Positions 1-10,683 of a DNA stretch of 64,000 nucleotides are shown here, piece by piece. How positions within the stretch are numbered: position 1 is the stretch's first letter; each line of letters opens with the position of its first letter. This stretch comes from Muscardinus avellanarius. Its lineage: Eukaryota; Chordata; Mammalia; Rodentia; Gliridae. A model generated the notes under the pieces. The model did not search any database and was not told where the DNA came from. It was given only the letters and a program-made list of their open reading frames with translations. The DNA is taken from contig OY726574.1 in assembly GCA_963383645.1 (NCBI GenBank), positions 59,104,394 through 59,168,393 on the forward strand, given 5' to 3'. The position numbers and the translations under genes are program-made.

Positions 1-778
1 TCTGAGGTGCTGTAGGCAAAGCCACCTGACGCAAGCACAAGCACGCGCAGGCCCGGAGCGAGGCCAACGTGCACATTCAGACCCCGGGGTTGGAGGGGGG
101 ATGGAAGCAAGCGGCCACCTGCACCCAGCTTTGAGAAGTCGAGGTGACCCCGCCTATGAACTCTGTTGGTTTTCGCGCAGACTCTAAGAGACTGAAGATT
201 TCAGAGCCATCCATGAGCTTTTCAGAGGACTGCTTAGTCTAGGTGAACAAAGAAATGGCAGAGTCAACACGAGAGACAAGACATATGCTCGGCACATACA
301 CATCACAGCTTGTTAGACATGAGTGTAGGCAGAGGAGTAAGGCCCGCGAAGGCAGGAATCCGAGGTACACACTTTGGAAACAGAAAAGAATGGGAAATAA
401 AAAGGGCAAAAGGGGCGACCATGAGCTCTGGTTTGATGAAGCAGAGTTGTTAGGAGTAGGGAGGGGCTGGATTAAGCAGGTCTTTTTTGAATTAAGCAGG
501 TCTTTTTTGTATCTCCCCCCTTTCGTTGCAAGCTACGGCAGTGCTATCACACCTTGGGAATGGGCAGCTGGAAATAAAAGGGAAAAGTGTTTTAATGCCG
601 ACTACTTTGGATTGCAGTATTGATTTAATTGTAAAAAAAAAAAATCAAGAAGCTGGGTTGGCTGCTGTCAACATAAAGCCAAGCAGCAAGAGAACAGAAA
701 GGTCTGGGGTGGGAGGGCGCTGCCTCAGAAACGTCATGCTGGAATCCTAACTGCGAGCGAATGAGAGCCGCTGGTTAC
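1..778 (-). other. EPB41L3: Intron sequence 3' of the large exon, to window edge
   Basis: No further exon or SINE identified. Contains a 20-bp tandem repeat at 471-510. The rest of the gene continues outside. Confidence 0.6.
471..510 (+). repeat. 20-bp tandem duplication
   Basis: Unit ATTAAGCAGGTCTTTTTTGA repeated twice with one mismatch at the last base. Confidence 0.95.
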
Positions 779-1510
779 CACCACTCGGGACGCGGACGAC
801 TCGGTGACGTAGTGGGCAGTAGCCACGGAAAAGGACGGCTCCTGGGAGTACCTCCATTCAGACAGGCTCTTCCTTCGGGGGCCAAAGAGCCCCACTTTCA
901 GGACCTCACTCTCGGGCACTGGCTCTGTTGTGCTGAGCCGTGCTCTTTCTGGGCCAAGGTGGCCAGCCACATCCTGGCCCGGCTCTGCAGCCTTCCCGAG
1001 GTCCTCCTCCTCAGGACTCTGTCTCCGAGACTCAGCTTCTTTGATGGGTGCCAGGGATTCTGACAGTTTCCTCTTTGCCACCTGTATCTCGGGTCCTCTC
1101 CTGGACTTCTCAGAGAGGGCTTCCAGGACCTCGTACTCAGCCAGGCTGGGGACGACCTTCACGGACTCGGCCATGCAGCGCTCCATTTTCTGAAAAGCCT
1201 CCTGTGTGGAGGGCTGGACTGCTTTCTCCCCCTCTCTGGGCTTCCCAGTCATGGTGACGATTCTTCCTGAGACGGTGTCATAGGATTTCCCTAGCGTGTA
1301 CATCTTCTGCTTGGCCTCTTCTCCTAGTTGCATTTCTTGGGCCAAGTCGTCGAAGCTCTGCATCTCAAGGGAGCTAGACTTTAGCATTTCGGTGGGAATG
1401 TCCCCACGTCTACTGCTCACGGTCACCACTTTGTAAGTCACAATCTTTCTGGAATCACCATCAACTACCTCAGTGGGCACTCTGTCTACAATAACCCAGT
1501 CCTCTGCGCC
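779..1510 (-). CDS. EPB41L3: EPB41L3 probable large optional exon (732 nt)
   Basis: 244 codons open from the acceptor TTTCACATATAG|GG, starting GAEDWVIVDRVPTEVVDGDS and running through RKIVTYKVVTVSSRRGD and EVLEALSEKSRRGPE to YVTESSASRVV. Phase 0 at both ends if the donor is GTG|GTAACC at 777-778; CGA|GTGGTA six bases earlier is also in phase. An in-frame TGA lies at 734-736, so the alternative is a terminal exon with 14 more codons, but no poly(A) signal is evident on this strand after it. The protein is hydrophilic, charged and serine/proline-rich with no domain I recognise. 4.1 genes are known to carry giant optional exons at this place (4.1R exon 17b); calling this an analogue is inference. 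Confidence 0.75.
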
Positions 1511-2977
1511 CTATATGTGAAATACAAAAGCTAAATTAGAAATTTGGAGGGTATCTCATTTCTACCGTAAGAATCCTTTAAGCAAATCAGGGTGAAAGTG
1601 ACAGGCAGGGCCCGTGATGGGACTGCATAGGACCTGGTCACTACCTAATAATTATGGCTCCGTCTCTTCTCATCTGAGATTTATTAACTATAACTTTCAA
1701 CTCAGAATGCATTCTGAAGGGTAGGCTCGGACTCTCAGATTTCTTTAAATAGGAGCACATTTGGGTGGTAAACCTTGTAAGAAATACATTTGATTGCACG
1801 GTGCACTTCTGTTCATTTGGTATTTCAAGATTAGATGATATTATTGAAGTCACCGTACAAGTTTTCCATGTTATACATATAATACTACACATTATTGTTA
1901 TTTCCACAAAAACCTGCCAAAGTACAAATTTCTATAAAGGGCTTGCTCCGTGTTCCGTTTGTAAACTGTCCTTCCTTATACAGGGAAGTGATTCCATGCA
2001 CGCACTTATGATGCAATAAATATCAAGTGTGCTTGCTATGCAATAAGTATCGAGTGCATTCGAGGCACTGTAATAAAAATTTTCCCACAGATGGGATGCT
2101 GCTTGTCCCTTTGATAAGAAAGTCTCAGTGGTCTGTATAGTGTCCCAACCTCAATTACAGCTGAGATTCACTGTCTCGGCAGTTTCCCTTCCACTTCCTT
2201 TACTGTTAGTTCCAACAAGACAGATTAAAGTTAAGAAAACTTGGCATTCAGGGAGAACTAATAGGATACGATGGACCAACAGCTGACCAGCCTGACAGGT
2301 TACAGAGGGAAGGGAGATCAAACCAGGAGCGGGAGAACAGCTTGGTTTATGTTTTAAACTTGAATGGTTTCTATTCTTGTATTTGTACTAGCCTAAAACC
2401 CTCAATCTGGAAATCAGTGTGTCTTAAGGAAAATGACTCCAGTTTTACCTGCATGCTGGTATTGTATTAAATAAGATGAATTGAGAAAAAATAACCTCTA
2501 GGGTCGATGGGACAGTTTTCTGGGAAACAATTTGATGAGAGGTAGTCAGAGAATCAGCAGAATCTCCCTCCTGCATTTTCTTAGTCACACTTGGCTATTG
2601 GAAAAAACCAAGACGAGTTCAGAACTTTCAAAGTTAATCAAGGCCGTCTAAGGCAGCACTGTTCTAGGCATAAGACATGTAGTAAAAGTTCCAGTAAGAT
2701 TATTATTAGAAAGTACAACCATCATGCTTCAATGAAAGTATACAAACATAATCATCTAGAAGTAGAAGTCACAAAGAAATGATGTATAAATAATAACCAA
2801 AATATCAGGAAAGTCTTTTCTCCTTCCCTGGAAGCTATGCAAAAATGATGCACCTACCTTTGTTTTAAACAAGACAAACATAAAAAATAAAAAAAGAAAA
2901 GCTAAAGACACTTTGATGATACTGAAGTATGAAATTCCTTTTGGAAAATCCTTTTTTTTTTTTTTTTTTTTTTTTAC
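1511..2977 (-). other. EPB41L3: Intron (1467 nt)
   Basis: No SINE, L1 or ORF recognised; mildly A/T-rich unique sequence between the two optional exons. Confidence 0.7.
2952..2975 (-). repeat. 24-nt homopolymer abutting a 5' splice site
   Basis: A T24 run on the plus strand (A24 on the transcript) begins at the third base of the intron after the 75-nt exon. Confidence 0.95.
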
Positions 2978-3052
2978 CTGAGACTCAAGGAATGAAGAAC
3001 TTCCTTGCTGCAAAAATACAACTTTTTCAGAAATCTCTCTTTCTTCTTTGGT
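2978..3052 (-). CDS. EPB41L3: EPB41L3 probable optional exon (75 nt)
   Basis: Twenty-five codons, TKEEREISEKVVFLQQGSSS then FLESQ, phase 0/0. The acceptor is excellent: a long pyrimidine run ending in TTTAAACAG. The donor CAG|GTAAAA runs directly into 24 A residues on the minus strand. The peptide is not one I can recall from 4.1B, so identity as an exon rests on borders, frame and position between two blocks it fits. It could be confined to a long tissue-specific isoform. Confidence 0.65.
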
Positions 3053-3953
3053 CTGTTTAAATAAAGGGGGTTGGGTTGGAGAAGAGGAAGCAGACAGTTT
3101 CCGAAAACGCATGTTAGGAAGAGAGTCCTTTGATTGTATTTATAAATATACACTCATAATATTTATTCACTTTTTCATAAGGAAGTACATTTTTGTTCAT
3201 TAATTTAAAAACTTGGTCTGAAGTCACCTCAAAATTTAATAACTTCCAAAGAGCAATATATTTCACAAAACTTGGGTGTTATACGGCTCAAACATTTTTC
3301 GCTTCTACAAGCACAAAACACGCATGAGTGATGGAGAGGGTTTCTTCATACATCTGGCCAGTATTTGTGTCAGTTGCCGGCAAGACCATAAAAATTATGA
3401 GTATTAAAAGAAAATATGAAGAAAAATTTTAAAAACTTAAGTTATGAATCAATCCTCACTTCTGCTTCTGACCAGTGTTTAAGTGCCTTCCCCACTCACA
3501 GGATGCCTGGTTCGAAGTGGTGAGAGGTACACTACATGATGTCAGTGCATCACAACCAATGTGAAGGACCCAGTGAGTGTACTGAGGTCCCACAAGTAAA
3601 AACATATCCACCTCATAACACGGCAAATGATTTTTAAAAGTAACACCGAAGAAACATTAAGTAAGGTCTAGTCATATTTTAACTTCTAAAATGAAAAACC
3701 ATTAAATATTTCATGTTAGGCACTAGTTTTTTTTTTTTTTACTTTTTAACTACTATATCCTTTTCCTTTATTCATAGTAAGTGGGCATAATTCAAATGGC
3801 AATATGGTAGCTATCAAGTACCTCGCTCCAGAGATTACAACTCTATAGATGAGGGACAGAAAGGATATTTTGGAAGATTGATCTAAAAATCATCATGGAA
3901 AGTTTCAAAGCTTCTAAAACAACAATAAAATTTAACATTAAAAACAGTTTTGT

Positions 3954-4164
3954 GAGCTGGCATGGTGGTGCCTGCCTGTAATTCTAGTATGTGAGAAACA
4001 GGAGGAAGGAAAGTTTGAGGTTGTGGGTGGTTAACTTAGTGAGACCCTTTGCAGTGAAAAAAAAGAAAAAAAAAGAAAAAAAAAAAGAAAAGGAAAAAGA
4101 AATGGAGGTATAGCTCAGTGGTATAATACCCCTGGATTCAATCCCTAATACCCCCCTTCAAAAC
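3954..4164 (+). mobile_element. B1/ID composite SINE, diverged
   Basis: Old copy: GCTGGCATGGTGGTGCCTGC start, A-rich GAAAA linker, then ID-like GGTATAGCTCAGTGGTATAA. Confidence 0.85.
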
Positions 4165-4624
4165 AAATCTAAAATTCCTCTTAATCTACTTATCTCTCAG
4201 TGACTGTGAGAGGTTGTAGGGGACATATAGCACAGTTTCCTGCAGGACCCACTGACAGACTTAGATAGTGCCATCCTCATCTGACCCTTCTAATGAGAGA
4301 TAAACCACTTTTAAAGGAACAAGAACATCATGTCCTGCAGTTTTGGAGAAAGGCATTAGAAAAGACAAAATGGCCATGTGGAATCATTAAATATAGATTT
4401 TTCTTTCTTTCTTTCTTTTTAAGCTTTCAAGTACAGATCCCTTTTCAAACAAAAATTAGAAAATTCAAAATTTTAGGTATTTTTCAGGGTAACCTCTGCT
4501 GGGCTTCTAACTATAATCACTGAGTTAAATATTATTCCTAAGATAAAAGCTTTCAAAAAAAAGTCCAGCAGTTAACCAGTGTTTTTCAGCAGACCCCACT
4601 GTGTGAAGCAAGGCAGTTTTAAAA

Positions 4625-4692
4625 TGTCAATGTCATATCATAGGAAATGTCAACACAGTGTCAATGTCATATCATAGGAAATGTCAACACAG
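4625..4692 (+). repeat. Perfect 34-bp tandem duplication
   Basis: Unit begins TGTCAATGTCATATCATAGG and occurs twice with no mismatch. Confidence 0.95.
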
Positions 4693-5761
4693 GCTATGTT
4701 CAGAACTTTGTGAGTCAACAACACAAACAAGTAACATAAAGGGGTAAAGTTAGAATTAATTTCTATAGATAGTGTCACAAATAATTCAGCTAGTAAGGAA
4801 GGGAAGAAGTACTGATGATCAAGATAACCTAAAAATGTACTTTTATTAGGTTTAGACCAATCAGCTGTATACAGCAACTATTGAATACTTAGTGACTTAA
4901 AAATTCATCTCTGTATCATACTTGGGAAAAAGGTCTCTATTCTGGCACACAAGATAAATAACACTGCCATTCACTCTTGGGTGATTAAGGGTTTCTACAA
5001 ATGACCTTTAGGGAGTAGATGAACTTGAAAATAACAGCATCTGTGAATAATGGGACTCGACATACTAAGCCTCTAGCTGGAGAAGTTTGATAGCAAACAC
5101 ACCCACCAATCTACCACTCATGGTAGAAGAGAATACTGTTCTGCATAGGTATTGGTGGCTGTTGCTTTTTGGTTGGTACTGGGGAATCTTTAGGTATTCA
5201 AGGAACCTTTAACGTGGACTCACATGGACTAGGCCTAGGAGAATCATAAAAGGCCATGATAGAAAATGTTTTTAGACAGAGAAACACAGAAAAAAAATGA
5301 ACATCGAGAGAATGTTCAGCAAAGTTAAAATACCATCTCCTTAAATTATTAATGCTCTTGGAGTTAAACCAACATCATTCCCGAAGATTCAGGATTTAAT
5401 CAGATGAAAAAAATTCTTTTTACTAGTCTAACGGTCTTGGCTTCTTAGGGTCCCCTCCCTTATAACTCACTATTCTTTAATTTATTCAAACTATTAACTA
5501 AAACGCCCTTCAAAGTGGCCACCCTATGCAATTTTTAGTAGTAGCTTGGGGAAGAGATACTTTGCTCCTTTTGTCTATTTGGCTTTGACTGGAATTTACT
5601 TTGTATATCGATAACTCAGCCCAGAGACAGTTATCTGATCTCTTTTATTGTTGGCACATGGTTTGTAAATGAGATAAGGAAGCCTGTGAGCCAAACTTGA
5701 CCTATCACGATAAAATGTATGATAGCATAACTGATAAGTGGTTGGTCTTCTTCCCTCCACT

Positions 5762-5950
5762 CCCAGTGCTGGGAACTGAACCCAGGGCACTCTACTGTTG
5801 AGGTCCATTACTCTCCAGCCCCCCCACCTTTTTTTTTAATGACTTTGAGACAGGGTCTTTAAGTTGCCCAGGCTGGCCTCGAACTTGCGATTGTCCTACT
5901 TCAGCCTGCGGAGTCACTGGGGTTATAGGCATGCACTACTGTGACAGGTG
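5762..5950 (-). mobile_element. B1/ID composite SINE, diverged
   Basis: Minus orientation: ID part with GAACTGAACCCAGGGCA, then B1 part with GCCCAGGCTGGCCTCGAAC. Confidence 0.85.
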
Positions 5951-6485
5951 TAAGATGCAATCTTAACAAAACAAGGACTATTATATTTAAATCAAACTGA
6001 ATGTGAATTTTTTGCTTCTTGAAACTGAAGCAATCTGAATGGAACTGGTGTTTAATGGCACAGGGATACTTTGGTAAGAGTACTTTTCTTTCACTCTGCA
6101 CAAAAGGCCCCTTTCAAGGTAATTCAAATGGATATGTACCTCTTCTCTTTTGAGCTGGGGCTGGGATTGTCATGAATATAGTGAGATCTTGGTCACTTTT
6201 GATAAACAGCTTTCAAAGGAGGTTTAGAAAATGATGAACAATGAGTGTAATCTGATTCTTATTTTTACTGCCAGGATTGGAGCAGACAGACTGCTGCTTA
6301 CAGCCTTTTTCTACCATAAAGGCCCAACTTCTAATTTTCTATTGTGTCTCAGCTTCCTGGACAAACAGCTCACAATAAAGGGGCCTTGAGAAGAAAGAGG
6401 TTAATCAATACAACGCTCCTAACTATGTAGTTTTCAAAAACTGCTTGTTTTGAAAGAGAGGTAATTCGAGATGATAGCTAACAGT

Positions 6486-7427
6486 AAGAGCCATAAAAAA
6501 GAACGAAATCATGCCATTTGCAGGAAGACGGGTGGAATTGCAGGATATTATGCTGAGCGAGAGCGGCAGCCTCCGGAAGTCAGGGGCTGTGTGTTTTTTC
6601 TCATATGTGCAAGCTATAGGGAAAATAGGCAACAAAAGCATGTTCAGATAAATGAGAGACAAGTTTAAGAGTGGAAGGGGATTTGGGGAGAGAGGTGGGA
6701 GGGGAGAAAGGAGCACCGAGAAAAACATTTAATAATAATGCTATGTCCATACCTGAAGGGATCACACTACCAACCTCACTTACAGACAGGTCCAGGGAGG
6801 GAAGAGGGGGGCGGATGGGATTTGAGGGGAAGTGCATCAACTTCTATGTGCATCATGTGCTTGCCTGTATCATTTTGAATCTTACCAATAGCTGTATAAA
6901 AATGGTTAAATTAGTACTAGACAATTTATGGTTCCCACATAATGGGAGTCCTGAAATAACTCCAGTGGAAGGCTCACTCTGGCTGCGTATTTATAGAGAA
7001 AGAAAGCCTTCCTACGTGGAAAAAAAGATGTACTTGAGAAGAAATTCCTGTTTCCTGGCTTACCCATTACAAATCTAAGTCAGTCACAAAAAATGAGAAA
7101 TTGGATGCTCTCCCTAACAGGGGGAAGATAGGGAGAAAATGGGTCATAGGAGGAACTCTAGACCAAGAAGGAGAAACCACAGATGAGCAAATAAGGGGGC
7201 CTAACTGGGGACGACGGGAGGGTGAAGAGGGAAACTCCCTAATGTACGTGATGTACATTCACAAACACATCAAGTCAATCACTAATCAAAGCCAAATATG
7301 AGAAGGGGGGCAGGGAGGGAATTGGGGAAGGGCTATATGAGTGATGTGTGCATGTACGCCTCCACCATCTTGTAACCCATTAAAATGTATGACTACAACG
7401 CACCAATAAAGACACCTAATAAAAACT
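6486..7427 (+). mobile_element. L1 3' end fragment
   Basis: Starts in the end of ORF2 (GCCATAAAAAAGAACGAAAT...), passes a polypurine 3' UTR rich in GGGGAGGGA blocks, and ends ATGACTACAACGCACCAATA plus A-rich tail. Truncated and non-coding. Confidence 0.8.
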
Positions 7428-7951
7428 GGCTATACATCAGCTAAAATAGCCAGTTATAAATAAACGTCAAACGAGGTACTAATTTAACCAGTGAAAGCCT
7501 GGTGTCTTATACTATCAACTCCCAATCACTCACTGCTCAGTCAAACTGCAGATATTCTCAGTCGGCCCCATCTTACTACGGATGAAAAACCTGGAGGACT
7601 TCTCAGGGCATTCCTCAATGCAGGAGAAAATGGAGTCAGAAAAGCTGTCAGTCCACTAAGACACTATCTCCATTCCTCCCAGCTGTAAAATCCAGGTGCA
7701 CGATCGGAATGAGCCAATTTGTACCATCATGGCTTCCGCGTCAGTCCCAGCACCCCACGATGTGATTCTCCCTAGCCACCTACCCGTTCCACTTTATTTT
7801 GGAGCTCAGAGCATCCCAAGTCCCGTTACAAATAGATAGAAGGGGAGGTTCTTTGCTCAGAAGCTTGCCAAATTCTTTGCCCAGTTCTAGACCCCCTGGA
7901 GGAGGAAGCCAGAGACTGGAAGACAGTTCCAACCCGTGGCTGGGTACTGAC

Positions 7952-8143
7952 CTCTTCAGGTACCAGCGGCTCGATCATGGGTGCATCCTCCTGCCTGGCG
8001 GCCAGTCGCACTGGGGAGGTAGACAGCCTCTTCTCCCACTCATTCGTTATGGCAGTGTCTGTGGATGTTTCTAGGAAGGTTCTTTTCAGCTCACTGATGT
8101 TGGTTTGATGTTTCAGCAGTTCATCTTGAGTTTTCTCGAGTTC
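7952..8143 (-). CDS. EPB41L3: EPB41L3 exon after the SAB segment (192 nt)
   Basis: Sixty-four codons, phase 0/0: ELEKTQDELLKHQTNISELK, then RTFLETSTDTAITNEWEKRL, then STSPVRLAARQEDAPMIEPL, ending VPEE. The first half is the conserved helical continuation of the spectrin-actin-binding region (KTQxDLLKHQTNISELKRTF). Acceptor TAAATACAG, donor GAG|GTCAGT. Differences from the human sequence as I remember it are few (DDLM to DELL, AV to AI). Confidence 0.95.
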
Positions 8144-8531
8144 CTGTATTTAGAACATAAAGAATCCAACCCTTAGCCTTTCTCGTTTGTTGGTCTCCTT
8201 TCAACTTTTCTTTTCTTTCTTTCTTTTTTTTTTTTTTAAAGTAATGTCAGTCTCGTTAGTAGTCAAGAGAAAAACAGAAGTTTGGTCAGGGCTAGCACAA
8301 ACACTCTGGTGAAAATGTGATATTTCTGGGGAGAAGAAAGAAAAACATTGAATTCACACAAGCATAGAAATCAAAAGAATTTGAAAAGGTAAACTGCAAG
8401 GGATGTGATTCACATGTCATCAGAGGGAAATAAGATGAAGAAACACACAGGGAAAGGGGGCTATGTCTACGCGAGAATAAGGGTAAGAGTAGGCTGAGGA
8501 GACAGCCCGCTATTCACAGGGGCGCACGGAG

Positions 8532-8537
8532 CATGCA
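8532..8537 (-). promoter_or_regulatory. EPB41L3: TGCATG (RBFOX-type intronic splicing enhancer), distal
   Basis: Second minus-strand TGCATG, 62 nt into the same intron and 41 nt from the first; paired motifs strengthen the case over a single chance hexamer. Confidence 0.6.
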
Positions 8538-8572
8538 GCAGGTGCGCCGGCAGGGGCAACGCCACGCGCAAG

Positions 8573-8578
8573 CATGCA
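8573..8578 (-). promoter_or_regulatory. EPB41L3: TGCATG (RBFOX-type intronic splicing enhancer), proximal
   Basis: Minus-strand TGCATG beginning 21 nt after the end of the spectrin-actin-binding exon. Position downstream of a weak donor is where RBFOX promotes inclusion. Confidence 0.65.
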
Positions 8579-8598
8579 CTGACGTGTGCGATACCAAC

Positions 8599-8664
8599 CT
8601 CTAACATAAGATTACTATGTTTGACATACACATTTTCACCCTTTATTCGCTTAATCAGACTATT
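8599..8664 (-). CDS. EPB41L3: EPB41L3 spectrin-actin-binding exon (66 nt), exon-16 equivalent
   Basis: Twenty-two codons, NSLIKRIKGENVYVKHSN then LMLE, phase 0/0. The GENVYVKHSNLMLE core is the counterpart of the 4.1R exon 16 peptide (GENIYIRHSNLMLE), which is required for tight ternary binding to spectrin and F-actin. The acceptor is strong (CTTTTTTCAG) but the donor GAG|GTTGGT is weak, as expected for a regulated exon. Two TGCATG motifs lie 21 and 62 nt into the downstream intron. In 4.1R the same exon is switched on in maturing red cells by RBFOX proteins binding such motifs; control here is inference by analogy. Confidence 0.92.
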
Positions 8665-8843
8665 CTGAAAAAAGTGGAGAAGAGAAGGCAAGGTAAGGGG
8701 CACAGTCATCCAGGGAACAAAGGCGGTTCTCTGCACCGTGCCACCGCGTGGTAACAGGGAGGGGGCGTGCCTGCAGGGCTGGACACCGGGCACAGACAGT
8801 GACCTGGCACGCACCCGTTGGGGATTTGGTCTTTCAGTTTTAC
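8665..8843 (-). other. EPB41L3: Short intron (179 nt)
   Basis: The smallest intron in the window. It ends in CACTTTTTTCAG, a strong acceptor for the spectrin-actin-binding exon. Confidence 0.9.
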
Positions 8844-8879
8844 CTGTGCCTTGAGCTCTGCGTCCTCTTCCTGGTCCGA
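8844..8879 (-). CDS. EPB41L3: EPB41L3 microexon-like cassette (36 nt)
   Basis: Twelve codons SDQEEDAELKAQ, phase 0/0, acidic. Acceptor GATGCTGGCAG, donor CAG|GTAAAA. It matches a small optional segment just before the spectrin-actin-binding exon in 4.1B and is too short to find by ORF length; it was recognised from sequence and splice borders. Confidence 0.92.
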
Positions 8880-9308
8880 CTGCCAGCATCAAGAAAGAAT
8901 GGGGAAGAAAGTCTTACCATGTGATTTCCCCTGAGATTGGACATCTGGGGGAAACTTCTAGGAAAATTTGCTCAGTGGGAGCACCTGTGTGCTTGTGCCT
9001 GCAACTGCAGTTCTTACGCACAGATCACGGCACTCTCGAGCACAAATTAGGAAGCTCAATCAACAGAGGACCAGCAAGCTAGCCCAGTGCATCTTGGGCC
9101 TCTTGAGGAGCAGATGCACGTGTTTGGTAGGTTGTTCTTAGAATATTCGCAATGTTATTACAATCCCTAACAATGGTTCTGATTATCCCACAATGACAGC
9201 TCTCTTGCCATGTCTGACCTCCTCCATAATCCTATGAGGTTAGCTATGACGACCTCGATTGTGGACCAGGGAACTGAGACTGGAAAAATCGAATACAGAG
9301 TCTGGACA

Positions 9309-9468
9309 TTTTTTTCTTCAAATTGGGGATTGAACACAGGGGCTTTTTATCTCCAAGCTACACCCCATCCCCCTTGTTTACATTTTAAATTTTGAAAGAG
9401 GATCTTATAAAGTTGCTGAGGCTGGCCTTGAATCTGCAATCCTCCTATCTCAGCCACCGCACCTGACT
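9309..9468 (-). mobile_element. B1/ID composite SINE, diverged
   Basis: Minus copy: GGGGATTGAACACAGGGG and GCTGAGGCTGGCCTTGAATC blocks; 3' portion short. Confidence 0.8.
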
Positions 9469-10011
9469 GAGGTTCCTGTATTTTAAAACTTCTTGAAAAA
9501 CCTTGATTTACTTGAACAAATTTTTGGGTTTATAAAATTATATTAACACATTTCAGAGGGGAGAAGAGTAGATTAAGGAAGAAAGTTAAAACAAGAAATC
9601 AACTATCATCAATGACATTTCTTTAAAATGAGAATAGGGCAGAGTTTTAGAGTTTAAAAATCCTACCTGAATATATTTTTCAAGCATCCCCAAGCCACTG
9701 CCAATATTCTTCTTTTTCTAGAGTCAAGGGCCTGTCTAATCCTTGGTCTGGTGTCCGAGCACCAGTAATAAGGAGATCGGTTGGGTGACACGTCTGCTTG
9801 GTAAAGCTGTGTTTCTCTCTGGGCCTCCTCTTCTGAGCTTTTCCTCTGACCGTGGCTTTTATGTCCCTGTGCTCCAAGCGGAAGCCCAGAGCAGGATTAC
9901 CCATAAGCCAAGAGTCACAATCAAAAAGCAAGCCTCTCCAAGCAGATCACTCAGTCTCTAGGGACCTCACTTTTCTTTATTACCCATGGGATTAGGAGTG
10001 TCTACTCTAGC

Positions 10012-10447
10012 TGGTCACGGTGGTACATGCCTGTAGTCTCAGTACATGGGAGTCTGAGACAGGTGGATCACAGGTTCAAGGCCAGCCTCTGCAATTTAGT
10101 GAGGCCCTGGGCAACTTAGTAGGACACTCTTTTTAATTCTTAATTTTTTATTTATTTTCTTTTGTGGTGCTGGGATGGAACCCTGGGGCATTCTACCTCT
10201 GAGCTACACCCCCAGCCCTACTTTTTAAAATCCTTTATTTTGAAAGAGGGTCTCACTGAGTTGCAAAGAGCCTCACTAAGTAACTGAGGCTGGCCTCGAA
10301 CCGTGATTCTTCTGTCTCATTCTCCCTAATGCTGGGATTATAAGTGTGTGCCACCATGCCCGGCTAGACCCTCTTTTTAAAAAAAGAAACAGAGCTGGGG
10401 GTATAGCTTGGAGGCAGAACACCCCTGGGTTCAGTCCTCAGTACCCT
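10012..10447 (+). mobile_element. SINE split by a second SINE
   Basis: The B1 body (10012-10130) and ID head (10368-10447, GCTGGGGGTATAGCTTGGAG) of one plus-strand copy are separated by a minus-strand copy. Both junctions carry CTCTTTTTAA, the likely target-site duplication. Confidence 0.85.
10138..10367 (-). mobile_element. Inserted B1/ID SINE
   Basis: Complete minus copy with T-rich tail, GGTGCTGGGATGGAACCC and terminal CACCATGCCCGGCT; younger than the SINE it interrupts. Confidence 0.9.
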
Positions 10448-10683
10448 AGAAAAGCCCCAAAACGCATTGCTATTTTGCCGGCCCCCCACAGGGCGGGGGC
10501 GTGGAAGGTGTTGCAGGAAGCTCACCAGCGCTGCCCTTGTGTGAACTCTGCAGGGTGGGCCCCGTCCACAGCGCTTCACAATCTACCAGCTGCATGTATG
10601 TGTTTGTATGCTGTACAGGTTATGTCACAGATTTTAAAAGCACTATAGACATTTAAAGAATTACTATTAAAACATTTTTCATT

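Larger units (their letters stand above)
3053..7951 (-). other. EPB41L3: Intron (4899 nt)
   Basis: SINEs at 3954 and 5762, an L1 3' end at 6486-7427, and a perfect 34-bp tandem duplication at 4625-4692. Sequence from 7430 to 7950 shows no repeat and no further exon I can support. Confidence 0.85.
8144..8598 (-). other. EPB41L3: Short intron (455 nt)
   Basis: Carries the two TGCATG motifs near its 5' end and a pyrimidine/purine run near 8208-8240; no mobile element seen. Confidence 0.9.

Noticed and set aside
734..778. TGA at 734-736 as the true end of the protein
   Set aside because: No poly(A) signal follows on this strand and in-phase donors precede it; the gene's known C-terminal domain must lie further on. 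Kept only as an alternative.
7952..8143. Suspected one-base insertion breaking the frame in CAAACCAACATC
   Set aside because: On recounting the sequence the exon is exactly 192 nt and reads through without a stop.
9680..9931. 83-codon minus-strand frame as an EPB41L3 exon
   Set aside because: No family resemblance and no convincing acceptor in phase.
10380..10447. tRNA genes (A-box/B-box-like TAGCTCAGAGGTAGAA and GGGTTCCATCCC)
   Set aside because: These occur dozens of times as the heads of composite SINEs with A-rich tails and lack a complete cloverleaf; they are retroposed, not tRNA genes.
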